Source: Chloroflexota bacterium (lineage in GTDB: Bacteria; Chloroflexota; Anaerolineae; 4572-78; J111). From it: a stretch of DNA of 64,000 nt. How positions within the stretch are numbered: the stretch's first letter is position 1; each line of letters starts with the position of its first letter. The notes beneath the pieces were generated by a model that saw only the letters and a list, made by a program, of their open reading frames with translations, had not been told where the DNA came from and made no database searches. Location: the NCBI GenBank assembly GCA_016860845.1, contig BOKF01000047.1, positions 1 through 64,000 on the forward strand, written 5' to 3'. The translations under genes were made by a program, and so were the position numbers. Shown here in pieces: positions 43,552 through 51,749 of this stretch.

Positions 43552-45570
43552 ATGCCGAATGTCGGATATGTCGCCCTCACGTTAGCCCTGGCCCTGGCTG
43601 TTTATGCGGCGGTGGTCGCTGTGGTTGGAGCACAGCGGCGGATGCCGGAGTTAGTGGCCAGCGCCCGCAATGCTGCTTTTGGGGTCACCAGCCTGCTTAC
43701 CCTGGCTATCATCATCATCGAATACCTCCTTATTACCGGCCATTACCAAACAAACTATGTCGCTGAGGTGAGCAACCGGGCGGCCCCGCTGTTTTATCGG
43801 ATTACCGCTCTGTGGGGTGGTCAAGACGGCTCGCTGCTGTTCTGGTCGTGGCTGATGTCCATTTTTGCGGCGTTAGTGCTGCTGCGCAAATGGGGTTCGA
43901 TGCGGGTGATGATGCCTTATGTCATTGCCGTCACGCAGATCACGGTCGCCTTTTTTGTGATGTTGGTCGTTTTTGTCGCCAATCCCTTTGAGCAGTTGGA
44001 TTTTGTGCCTGCCGATGGTAGCGGCCTCAACCCGCTGCTGCGTCATTTTGGCATGATTATTCACCCCCCGGTGCTCTACATTGGTTTTGTCTCCTTTGTT
44101 ATCCCCTATGCTTTTGCTATCGCTGCCTTAATTACACGCCAAACTGGCGACTTGTGGATTCGAACGACCCGCCGCTGGACGTTGACTGCCTGGGTTTTCC
44201 TGAGCGCAGGCTTATTGTTGGGCGGCTGGTGGGCCTATGATGTCCTGGGCTGGGGCGGCTATTGGGGCTGGGACCCGGTCGAGAACGCTTCCCTCATTCC
44301 CTGGTTGGTGGCGACGCCCTTCTTGCATTCGGTCATGATGCAGGAAAATCGGGGTATGCTCAAACGCTGGAATATGGCCTTGATTATCCTGACTTTTTGT
44401 CTGGTCATCGAAGGCACGTTTTTAACCCGCTCCGGGGTTATCTCTTCGGTCCATACCTTTGCCCAAAGCGCAATTGGCCCGCTTTTTTTGGTTTTTATTG
44501 GCCTTATGTTCATCGCCTCCTTCTACCTCTTTGTATCGCGCTGGAATGATTTGAGTTCGGACAACGAACTTGACTCCCTTGTCTCCCGCGAGTCATTCTT
44601 TTTGTTAAATAATTTGATTTTTATCGGGTTGGCCGTGGCTGTGTGGTGGGGTACCCACTTCCCGCTGTTCTCCGAGGCTTTGATGGGCGAGAAGATTGTG
44701 GTCGGTCCCCCCTTCTTTGAACAGACGACCGCTCCCTTATGGGCTATTGTCATCCTGCTCATGGGGGTAGCTCCCCTCATCCCCTGGCGGCGTGCTTCCC
44801 TCAAAAAGATTGGCGACACCTTGCTATGGCCGGCTGCTTTTGGCCTGCTAACGATAGCGGTACTTTATATCTTCGTTGGAGTGAAAATATTTGGCGCGCT
44901 CCTTGGGTTTGGCCTGTGTGCCTTCACTTTAGCAGCAACCTTGATTGAATATTGGCGCGGGGTTAGCGCTCGCCACCGCAGTAAGGGAGAGAGTTACCCG
45001 GTGGCCTTGTGGCGATTAGTGGGCCGCAATCGCCGCCGCTACGGCGGATATCTGATCCACATCGGCATTATTCTGGTGGCGATTGGCATCACCGGCAGTC
45101 GTTTCTACCAGGTAGAAACCCAGCACAACCTGGCTGTTGGCGAGACTATGACCATCAGCAGCGACTTCATCGGGACGTATGACTTAACCTATCGCGGCCT
45201 TCGCGAGGGAGACAGCCCCGACGACCGGATTATTACTGAGGCCAATCTGGATGTAAAATTCAACGGCCAGCCTGCCGGGGTGTTAATTCCCACTCGTGAG
45301 TATTTTGTGGTCCAGGAGCAGCCGATGACCATTCCCGACAAGCGTAGTACCCTGGCCGATGACCTGTACGTGATTTTGGCCGGTTGGGAAGGCAACGGCG
45401 AGACGGCCACGTTCAAGGCATATATCAATCCCCTGGTCAATTGGCTCTGGATTGGCGGTTTTGTGTTTATTATTGGTACACTCGTCGCCGCCTGGCCTAC
45501 TGCCCAAGAAAGCAGCGAACGCGTTCCGGCCAAGGCCAAAGTTCCGGCAACGGTTGCTCCGGCGAAATAA
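43552..45570 (+). CDS. ccmF: Haem lyase membrane subunit CcmF
   Basis: 672 aa with about 15 membrane helices, normal size. The WWD haem-handling motif is clear at WGGYWGWDPVENASLIPWLV, and periplasm-facing His are at FGMIIHPPVLYIGF, ATPFLHSVMM and GVISSVHTFAQ. It attaches haem from CcmE to apocytochrome CxxCH sites with CcmH. The C-terminal extracytoplasmic domain before the final helix (FYQVETQHNLAVGETM) is typical. GGAG precedes the start. The next genes are a toxin-antitoxin pair, then ccmH. Confidence 0.96.
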   Translation: MPNVGYVALTLALALAVYAAVVAVVGAQRRMPELVASARNAAFGVTSLLTLAIIIIEYLLITGHYQTNYVAEVSNRAAPLFYRITALWGGQDGSLLFWSWLMSIFAALVLLRKWGSMRVMMPYVIAVTQITVAFFVMLVVFVANPFEQLDFVPADGSGLNPLLRHFGMIIHPPVLYIGFVSFVIPYAFAIAALITRQTGDLWIRTTRRWTLTAWVFLSAGLLLGGWWAYDVLGWGGYWGWDPVENASLIPWLVATPFLHSVMMQENRGMLKRWNMALIILTFCLVIEGTFLTRSGVISSVHTFAQSAIGPLFLVFIGLMFIASFYLFVSRWNDLSSDNELDSLVSRESFFLLNNLIFIGLAVAVWWGTHFPLFSEALMGEKIVVGPPFFEQTTAPLWAIVILLMGVAPLIPWRRASLKKIGDTLLWPAAFGLLTIAVLYIFVGVKIFGALLGFGLCAFTLAATLIEYWRGVSARHRSKGESYPVALWRLVGRNRRRYGGYLIHIGIILVAIGITGSRFYQVETQHNLAVGETMTISSDFIGTYDLTYRGLREGDSPDDRIITEANLDVKFNGQPAGVLIPTREYFVVQEQPMTIPDKRSTLADDLYVILAGWEGNGETATFKAYINPLVNWLWIGGFVFIIGTLVAAWPTAQESSERVPAKAKVPATVAPAK

Positions 45571-45580
45571 GGTAAGGAAA

Positions 45581-45844
45581 ATGATAGGAACACAGCCGTT
45601 AGAATTGCCGGTGGAGATAGAATCTTTGGCCGAAGGGGGCTATCTGGCATTTTGTGCCGATATTGTAGGATGCCATGCGGAAGGAAAGACGGTAGGCCAG
45701 GCGCTTGATAATTTGTATGGTGTAGCTAGAGTTATTTATGAACTTTCCCAGGAAAAAAATTTAACGTTTGTAACCGGCCACGCTCATATTGGCCTGGATG
45801 ACATTGTCTGGAAAGTAGCAATTCCTCTGGCTAAAGCAGCTTGA
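45581..45844 (+). CDS. hicB: HicB-family antitoxin
   Basis: 87 aa. The partial RNase-H-like fold LPVEIESLAEGGYLAFCADI followed by GCHAEGKTVGQALDNLYGVA is the HicB pattern. It binds and silences HicA. AAGGAAA lies just before the ATG, only 10 bases after ccmF. Its TGA overlaps the hicA ATG (TGATG), so the pair is co-translated. The order antitoxin-then-toxin is the reverse of the common hicA-hicB order but is known. Confidence 0.85.
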   Translation: MIGTQPLELPVEIESLAEGGYLAFCADIVGCHAEGKTVGQALDNLYGVARVIYELSQEKNLTFVTGHAHIGLDDIVWKVAIPLAKAA

Positions 45845-46050
45845 TGAATTACCGGCAGCTCACTCGCAAATTGCGTCAAATGGGCTGGGAAAAATATCGC
45901 CAGGCGGCAGGGAGCCACGAAATCTGGTGGCAGCCTGGAAGTGGTCAACGTACCGTTATAAGTAATCACGGCAAAGCAGATATACCTACCGGAACTTTGC
46001 GTGCCATTGCTAGAGATATTGGTATAACTCTACAAGAATTTCTAGATTAA
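45844..46050 (+). CDS. hicA: HicA-family mRNA interferase toxin
   Basis: 68 aa, double-stranded-RNA-binding-like fold. The catalytic His is H25 in AAGSHEIWWQPG; KLRQMGWEKYRQ and VISNHGKADIPTGTLRAIAR complete the family pattern. It would cleave mRNA when freed from HicB. It lies within the ccm cluster, 11 bases before ccmH, so it is expressed with cytochrome maturation unless internally promoted. Both members look intact. Confidence 0.88.
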   Translation: MNYRQLTRKLRQMGWEKYRQAAGSHEIWWQPGSGQRTVISNHGKADIPTGTLRAIARDIGITLQEFLD

Positions 46051-46061
46051 GTATTTAAAAT

Positions 46062-46592
46062 ATGATGCGTAAGTTTGTTTTATCATTTTTTTTCGCAATT
46101 AGTATCTACCTACTCCTTACTACTTACTACCTACTCCCTACTCCTTACTTTACCACCTTCGCCCAAGAAACTGACTACGACCGAATTAATGAAATTGCCA
46201 AACAGCTAAATTGTCCTACCTGCGCCGGGATTAACCTGGCTGACTGCCGGACCTTAACGTGCGAGCAGTGGCGTGACCAAATTGACGATCTGGTCAAGCA
46301 GGGTTACAGCGACAAAGAAGTCCTTGATTATTTTGTTACCCGCTTTGGCGAACAAGTGCTACAAGAACCCCCTAAAAGTGGCTCAACTCTATTTTTGTGG
46401 GTCTTGCCGGTCACAATTTTGCTGGCTGGCGGCATTTGGCTGGCTTTTGCGCTGCGGCGATGGGCTGGCCGAGAGACAGCGCCGGTTGAGGCTGCATCGC
46501 CGGAAATCAATCCGGTTTCAAATATGCCGCAGCCGCCTCATCATTATTTGGGCCAGGTTGAGAAAGATCTAAACCTGGGAGATGGAGATTAA
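46062..46592 (+). CDS. ccmH: Cytochrome c maturation thiol oxidoreductase CcmH
   Basis: 176 aa. After an N-terminal hydrophobic segment, the active-site pair is C51-x-x-C54 (AKQLNCPTCAGINLADC), followed by a three-helix bundle typical of CcmH (GYSDKEVLDYFVTRFGEQVL) and a membrane helix at about 108-130. It reduces apocytochrome CxxCH thiols before haem attachment. The signal-peptide region (residues 14-30, YLLLTTYYLLPTPYFTT) is encoded by repeat words CTACCTACTCCTTACTACTT at 46104-46150, an odd origin for a signal sequence. Confidence 0.92.
   Translation: MMRKFVLSFFFAISIYLLLTTYYLLPTPYFTTFAQETDYDRINEIAKQLNCPTCAGINLADCRTLTCEQWRDQIDDLVKQGYSDKEVLDYFVTRFGEQVLQEPPKSGSTLFLWVLPVTILLAGGIWLAFALRRWAGRETAPVEAASPEINPVSNMPQPPHHYLGQVEKDLNLGDGD
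46104..46150. repeat. CTACCTACTCCTTAC word repeat inside ccmH signal region
   Basis: Seven related units of CTACTCCTTAC/CTTACTAC follow each other in frame, making a Thr/Tyr/Leu/Pro-rich hydrophobic stretch. Composition differs sharply from the rest of ccmH. Confidence 0.7.
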
Positions 46593-47175
46593 GCAGATTA
46601 TGGAACAAACCCTTTCTCAGCCAAAACAATCAACCGCCGGCCGGAATATTCTTCTGGTTGTTGGAATCTTGTTACTGCTGGGGTTGATGGCGATTATGGC
46701 GATTAACCTGCAAAAGGTGGAATCGGTAGATTTAAAGGACCGCAAAGCCCCCGATTTTTCCTTGGCCTTGTTTGATCAGTTTGAGCAGGACCAATTATCA
46801 TTGGCCGACTTGCGTGGCCAGGTGGTTGTAGTCAATTTTTGGGCCAGTTGGTGCGTTGAATGTTACAAGGAAGCGGCTTTGCTGGAGCAGGCCTGGCAAG
46901 ATTACAAAGATCGGGGTGTCTTGTTTGTGGGGGTTGATTACCTGGACACCGACAAAGAGGGCCTGGCCTATATGGCGAAGTATGGGATTACTTACCCTTC
47001 TGGCCCCGACCTGGGGAGCAAAATCTCTAAAGACTATGCCATTACCGGTGTGCCTGAAACCTTCTTTATTGACCAAGAGGGCAATATTGTACATGTCCAA
47101 ATTGGGCCGATTGAACGAGATCAACTGTATGGCTTGTTAGACCGGTTGGTTATCCAGCCCGCCCAGGGAAGCTAA
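46582..47175 (+). CDS. ccmG: Thioredoxin-like reductant carrier CcmG/DsbE
   Basis: 197 aa. A membrane anchor (about 23-42) precedes a TlpA/DsbE thioredoxin fold with WCVEC (C91, C94), KAPDFSL and the cis-Pro segment TGVPETFFIDQEG. It keeps CcmH reduced, drawing electrons from CcdA. It overlaps the ccmH end by 11 bases. An internal ATG at 46600 is an alternative start. Confidence 0.92.
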   Translation: MEIKQIMEQTLSQPKQSTAGRNILLVVGILLLLGLMAIMAINLQKVESVDLKDRKAPDFSLALFDQFEQDQLSLADLRGQVVVVNFWASWCVECYKEAALLEQAWQDYKDRGVLFVGVDYLDTDKEGLAYMAKYGITYPSGPDLGSKISKDYAITGVPETFFIDQEGNIVHVQIGPIERDQLYGLLDRLVIQPAQGS

Positions 47176-47178
47176 CCG

Positions 47179-47853
47179 ATGGATGCCCTCACCCTCACCC
47201 TCTCTCTGGCCCTCGTTGCGGGCGCGTTCGGATTGATCCTGTATCCCCTGTGGCAGCAAACTCATCCTGAGGCGGCGCTTCCTCCTGATCGTTCGGGCCA
47301 AACCCTGGAAGAATACCAGGCTCGTTATCAAGCCACCCTGGACGCCATCAAAGATCTCATGTTTGATCGTGAGATGGGTAAAATTTCTGCTGAAGATTAT
47401 GAGAAGTCGCTGGCTAAAAGCAAACTCGAAGCGGCCGAAATTCGCCACCAGATTGATCGCTTGAACCACAGCACGGCTGCGGATAAGGAAGCGGCGCTGG
47501 ATGTCGAAATAGAGCGGCTCGTCGCTCAACTGCAAACAGGTCAGCTTGATGGCAGCAAAGCTCTGCTTGATGAGGTAGATGCCGAAATTGAGGCTTTGAA
47601 AAATATCCAACTCGATTCTACCGGAGTTGAAGAAGCTGCCTGTCCGCATTGCGGCCGGGCTTTTTTACCGGGCGATGCCTTTTGTACCGGCTGCGGCCAA
47701 TCTCTCCCGGAAATTGTACCGGAGGTTGTCGAAGAAGCCTGCCCCACCTGCGGCTATGCCTACCGGCCGGGTGATGTTTTCTGTGCTCGTTGTGGGCAAG
47801 CGTTGAATGAGGGGCCACGGATGCAGCCACATGAAGAGGTGGTGACCGGGTGA
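47179..47853 (+). CDS. CcmI-like protein with two C-terminal zinc ribbons
   Basis: 224 aa. N-terminal membrane helix (about 5-24), then a helical region LDAIKDLMFDREMGKISAED, which is the N-terminal signature of CcmI. Instead of the TPR domain there are two zinc ribbons: C155, C158, C169, C172 and C188, C191, C202, C205 (CPHCGRAF...CTGCGQ and CPTCGYAY...CARCGQ). If the helix is a simple anchor, the ribbons may face the cytoplasm or outside; the orientation is unclear. It is placed exactly where ccmI would be, four bases after ccmG. Confidence 0.8.
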   Translation: MDALTLTLSLALVAGAFGLILYPLWQQTHPEAALPPDRSGQTLEEYQARYQATLDAIKDLMFDREMGKISAEDYEKSLAKSKLEAAEIRHQIDRLNHSTAADKEAALDVEIERLVAQLQTGQLDGSKALLDEVDAEIEALKNIQLDSTGVEEAACPHCGRAFLPGDAFCTGCGQSLPEIVPEVVEEACPTCGYAYRPGDVFCARCGQALNEGPRMQPHEEVVTG

Positions 47854-49631
47854 GACGGCCACTGTTCAACGTTCAACGTTTAACATTCAACATTTCTATT
47901 TGGCTGGTGCTGGGGGGACTTATCTTTACCATCTTTTCTACGCGCCTCCTGGCTGCTCCCCCGGCGCAAGCCCCCGATACGCCCCCCTCGGTGTCAGGCG
48001 GACGAGCCTTGTGGACCGAAAATTGTCAGCCTTGTCACGGACCTACCGGTCAAGGTGATGGGCCGGCGAGTCAAAATATTCCTGATCCTTTACCCAATTT
48101 CTCCGACCCTAAGACCGCCTGGCAGCATATCCCCGCCGAAAATTTCAACGTTATCAAAAATGGCCGGGTTGAAAAATTGATGCCGCCCTGGGGCAACCGG
48201 CTCAGTGACGCCCAAATCTGGGATTTGACCGCCTACGTTTGGAATTTGAGCATCAAACCGGCCGAGTTGGCGGCGGGTGAGACCCTTTACACGGAAAAGT
48301 GCGCAAGTTGTCATGGCAGCAGGGGGGCCGGCGATGGCCCGGAGGCGCCGGCCAATATGGTCAGCTTTACCGACCTGGCTGTGATGACCCAGCAGAGCCA
48401 GGCTGAACTACAAGCTAACTTCAAGGCCAGCTCAGAGCATGCTTCGCTAAATACGCTCTCTGAGCAGGAAATCAGCCAGGCTTTAAACTACATTCGCACC
48501 TTCTCCTTCAAGGTACCACAGCGTGATGGCATCCTGAAAGGACAGGTCATCAACGCGACAACCAATAAGCCGCAAGGTAATATCCCGGTGACGTTGCGCA
48601 TTTTTGAAGGCAATGCCGAAGTTGAGCACATGACCACCCAGGCCGACAGCGCCGGCAACTATACCTTTGAAAAGCTGCCGACCGATCACTCGATCTTGTA
48701 TGCGGTTGAGGGACGTTATAAAGATATCACTTATTTGAGTGATCAACCCGGCCTTTTTACACCTGACAGCACTGAAACGACCCTTAACCTGAACGTTTAT
48801 GAGACTACCACCAGCGCCGAAGCTATTAATGTAAAACAACTTCATTACCTCATCTCTTTTACTCCCGACGCGGTCAACGTGGTGCAAATTTTTGTGGTGG
48901 GCAACCAGGGCAAGCAAACTTATGTGGGTGCAAATGGCCAAACCTTCCCCTTTAAGCTGCCTCAAAATGCCGAGAGTGTGACCTTTGAGAACGATCCAAC
49001 GGGAATGCGGTTCGTTGAGGCTAATGACGGCTACGCGGATACCCAGCCCATTACTCCCGGCGAAGACAGCCTGTCTATTGTGACCGCTTATAAAGTACCC
49101 CTCGCCGACACGTTGAACCTCAATGTGCCCCTGCCCGCCGATATAGCATCGGCCAATGTGTTAATGCAGGACCAGGGAGCCAAGCTGAACAGCCCCCAAC
49201 TCCAATTTGTTGAAAAACGCGAGTTTCAAGGTGACTCGTTTTCAATCTACAATGCCGCTAATCTAAAAAAAGATCAGGATCTGGTGCTTCAACTGACCGA
49301 CCTCAATAAGCTGGCCTTTGCCGCTGCGCCCGATGCTCCTGGCGCCGTTGCTGCTGCCAGCAGCGGTCTTAACCAGGATCATTTACGCTGGACCATCGTT
49401 GGCTTAGGGGGAGTTATGATTCTCCTGGTCGCCTTAGGGTATCCCCACCTGCGCCCCCAACTCACCCATCAACCTGCTGCCGAAGAAGATCCAAGCATGC
49501 GCCGCCAAAAATTGCTGCTCCTGCTGGCTCGCCTGGATAAAGCTTTTGAGGCCGGCGAACTGGATAAACGGATTTACCATCGCGCCCGGGCCAAGTACAA
49601 AGCAGAACTGATGCAGTTGATGGAGGGGTGA
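47850..49631 (+). CDS. Dihaem cytochrome c with carboxypeptidase-regulatory-like domain and membrane anchor
   Basis: 593 aa. GTG start overlapping the previous stop. A signal segment (about 15-35) is followed by two cytochrome c domains with CxxCH at 59-63 (CQPCHG) and 151-155 (CASCHG). A Cna-B/carboxypeptidase-regulatory-like beta domain (LKGQVINATTNKPQGNIPVT) comes next, then a long extracytoplasmic beta region and a membrane helix near 515-535 with a cytoplasmic tail. It is a likely client of the surrounding maturation system. The opening residues (FNVQRLTFN) derive from the repeat TTCAACGTTCAACGTTTAAC. The electron partner is unknown. Confidence 0.9.
   Translation: MRRPLFNVQRLTFNISIWLVLGGLIFTIFSTRLLAAPPAQAPDTPPSVSGGRALWTENCQPCHGPTGQGDGPASQNIPDPLPNFSDPKTAWQHIPAENFNVIKNGRVEKLMPPWGNRLSDAQIWDLTAYVWNLSIKPAELAAGETLYTEKCASCHGSRGAGDGPEAPANMVSFTDLAVMTQQSQAELQANFKASSEHASLNTLSEQEISQALNYIRTFSFKVPQRDGILKGQVINATTNKPQGNIPVTLRIFEGNAEVEHMTTQADSAGNYTFEKLPTDHSILYAVEGRYKDITYLSDQPGLFTPDSTETTLNLNVYETTTSAEAINVKQLHYLISFTPDAVNVVQIFVVGNQGKQTYVGANGQTFPFKLPQNAESVTFENDPTGMRFVEANDGYADTQPITPGEDSLSIVTAYKVPLADTLNLNVPLPADIASANVLMQDQGAKLNSPQLQFVEKREFQGDSFSIYNAANLKKDQDLVLQLTDLNKLAFAAAPDAPGAVAAASSGLNQDHLRWTIVGLGGVMILLVALGYPHLRPQLTHQPAAEEDPSMRRQKLLLLLARLDKAFEAGELDKRIYHRARAKYKAELMQLMEG
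47862..47893. repeat. TTCAACGTT word repeat in a gene start
   Basis: GTTCAACGTTCAACGTTTAA plus CATTCAACATT: four tandem variants of TTCAACGT, encoding residues about 5-14 of the dihaem cytochrome. Confidence 0.65.
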
Positions 49632-50209
49632 TGCTTCAAAGACAACCAACCTTCTATACTCCTGAAGAATATCTGGCCCTAGAAGAAAAAGCCGACCGCA
49701 AAAGCGAATATTACAACGGCGAAATTTTTGCTATGGCCGGCGGTTCGTACAATCATAACGTCATTGTTGGTAATATTAATGCCGCCCTGAACCAATTTGC
49801 TGAATCAAAGCCATGTGTTGCTTTCGCCAATGATATGCGTTTGCTGGTCAAAGCTAACGGCCTCTATACTTATCCTGATGTGATGGTGGTTTGCGGCTCG
49901 ATTGAATTTGTCGAGAATAGAAACGATACCGTCACTAATCCTGTAGTCATTGTGGAAGTATTGTCAAAATCTACCAGGGATTATGACCGTGGGTTCAAAT
50001 TTGAGTTGTACCGGGAAATTGAGACGTTACAAGACTATGTCCTGATTGACCAAGCCCGTGTGCATGTGGAATATTTTCATAAACTAGAGGATGGCCGCTG
50101 GGTACTGATAGAATTTAACAGGCCAGATGTAAGCCTTACTATCGAGTCTCTTGGTTTTGAAATATCTATCAGCCGGATTTATCAGAAGGTGGACTGGTTC
50201 AGAGACTAA
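49631..50209 (+). CDS. Uma2-family (DUF820) restriction-endonuclease-like protein
   Basis: 192 aa. PTFYTPEEYLALEEKADRKS and YYNGEIFAMAGGSYNHN start the fold; YPDVMVVCG and VVIVEVLSKSTRDYD contain the PD-(D/E)xK-type catalytic residues. Such proteins are abundant in cyanobacteria and Chloroflexota, often as apparently mobile multicopy families, and their in vivo role is unknown. It overlaps the stop of the cytochrome gene (TGATG) and lies between it and ccmA, so it has inserted in the cluster without breaking transcription. Confidence 0.88.
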   Translation: MLQRQPTFYTPEEYLALEEKADRKSEYYNGEIFAMAGGSYNHNVIVGNINAALNQFAESKPCVAFANDMRLLVKANGLYTYPDVMVVCGSIEFVENRNDTVTNPVVIVEVLSKSTRDYDRGFKFELYREIETLQDYVLIDQARVHVEYFHKLEDGRWVLIEFNRPDVSLTIESLGFEISISRIYQKVDWFRD

Positions 50210-50238
50210 TTGTTTCAAGGGAATCTACATTTTACTTC

Positions 50239-50940
50239 ATGATTCAAATTAGTAAGCTGATTAAAGCCTTTGGCTCCCGTGTTGTTCTACGGGGAGTCAA
50301 CTTAACCGTCAACGAAGGTGATTTTGTGACCCTGATGGGGGCGAACGGCGCGGGTAAAACAACGCTGTTGCATATTGTTGCCACATTGAGCAAACCGACG
50401 GGAGGCACTGTTTCGATCAGCGGTTACAGCACGGCTGACTCGGCCACCGAACTGCGCCGTTTCATTGGTCTGGTTTCTCATAAAACCCTGCTCTACGACG
50501 ATTTGACGGCTGACCAAAACCTGCGCTTTTACGCCCGGATGTATGACGTGCCTCACGCTTCGGAGCGGATTGAAACGCTCCTTAATCAAGTGGGGTTGTG
50601 GGGCCGGCAGCACGATCCGGTGCGGACTTACTCGCGGGGAATGCAGCAGCGTTTAGCCATTGCCCGGGCTATGCTGCCCAATCCGCCCCTGCTGCTGCTG
50701 GACGAACCCGATACCGGCCTTGACCAGCATGCCGCCGACAAATTAAATGAGCTGCTCAGCGCCGTCGGGGCCAACCAGCGGACCATTCTGATGACCACAC
50801 ACAATTTAGAACGCGGGCTGTCCCTGGGCAACCGGGTGGTTATCCTGGCTAAGGGTAAGATTGCCTACGATGTGCAGCGGCGAGATGTCAGTGTGGCCGA
50901 GGTGCGAGAGCAGTACTATCAATACGTCACCACGAATTGA
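50239..50940 (+). CDS. ccmA: Haem exporter ATPase CcmA
   Basis: 233 aa ABC ATPase. Walker A GANGAGKTT, signature YSRGMQQRLAIARA (SRGMQ form typical of CcmA) and Walker B LLLLDEPDTGLD. With CcmB, CcmC and CcmD it releases holo-CcmE from the complex by ATP hydrolysis. The C-terminus is followed 14 bases later by ccmB. Confidence 0.93.
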   Translation: MIQISKLIKAFGSRVVLRGVNLTVNEGDFVTLMGANGAGKTTLLHIVATLSKPTGGTVSISGYSTADSATELRRFIGLVSHKTLLYDDLTADQNLRFYARMYDVPHASERIETLLNQVGLWGRQHDPVRTYSRGMQQRLAIARAMLPNPPLLLLDEPDTGLDQHAADKLNELLSAVGANQRTILMTTHNLERGLSLGNRVVILAKGKIAYDVQRRDVSVAEVREQYYQYVTTN

Positions 50941-50953
50941 CTCACTCATTACG

Positions 50954-51694
50954 ATGGCCGAACAAGTTCAGCCTTTGACCAACTCAGTTCCAACTTCACC
51001 AGCCGTACCGGCCGGCTTTGGCGGCTATGTGCGCAAAGTGGCGGCAATTGTCGGCAAAGATATTGCCACCGAAATCCGCACCAAAGAGATGATCAGCGCC
51101 ATGTTTGTCTTCTCGCTGCTGATTCTCTTTATTTTCAATTTTACCTTTGATTTGCGGGCAGAGAACCTGAAAACTGTCGCTCCGGGCGTGTTGTGGGTGG
51201 CGATTGCCTTTGCCGGGATGCTGGGGTTGAGCCGCAGTTTTGTGCTGGAACGGGACCGCGGTGTGCTGGATGGTTTACTGCTGGCCCCCGTGGATCGCAG
51301 CGCTATCTACTTTGGCAAAATGATCGGCAACGTTTTGTTCATTAGCCTGGTCGAACTATTTATTTTACCCATTTTTGTTATTCTCTTTAATCAAGCAGCG
51401 GGGACTTTGCCATTCTTGTGTGGTGTGGTCATTTTGGGTACAATTGGTTTTGCCGGCGTGGGTACCCTATTTTCGGCGATGGCGGTCCATACGCGTGCCC
51501 GTGAAGTGATGCTGCCGATTATGCTGTTTCCGGTGATCGTGCCGCTGCTGCTGTCAGCCGTCCGCTTGACCTCGGCTATTTTAGATCAAACCCCTCTCGC
51601 CGAGGTAAGTCATTGGCTAACCCTACTCATCGCCTTCGATGCTATCTTCATCGCCGCCTCATTCATGTTGTTTGAATACGTGGTTGAGGAGTGA
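50954..51694 (+). CDS. ccmB: Haem exporter membrane subunit CcmB
   Basis: 246 aa, six membrane helices. The cytoplasmic opening IVGKDIATEIRTKEMISAMF and LERDRGVLDGLLLAPVDRSA are family signatures. ATG at 50954 is taken; longer in-frame starts overlap ccmA. It works with CcmA and CcmC in CcmE haem loading. Confidence 0.93.
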   Translation: MAEQVQPLTNSVPTSPAVPAGFGGYVRKVAAIVGKDIATEIRTKEMISAMFVFSLLILFIFNFTFDLRAENLKTVAPGVLWVAIAFAGMLGLSRSFVLERDRGVLDGLLLAPVDRSAIYFGKMIGNVLFISLVELFILPIFVILFNQAAGTLPFLCGVVILGTIGFAGVGTLFSAMAVHTRAREVMLPIMLFPVIVPLLLSAVRLTSAILDQTPLAEVSHWLTLLIAFDAIFIAASFMLFEYVVEE

Positions 51695-51722
51695 GGGAAT
51701 GAGCGAATGGCGAATATCGTGA
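51691..51722. repeat. Fragment of GCGAATGGCGAAT repeat
   Basis: GAGGGAATGAGCGAATGGCG followed by AATATCG, matching the words at 40127-40190. It lies in the short gap between ccmB and ccmC. Confidence 0.45.
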
Positions 51723-51749
51723 TTTCTAAATTTTTACGGGGGCAATTTT

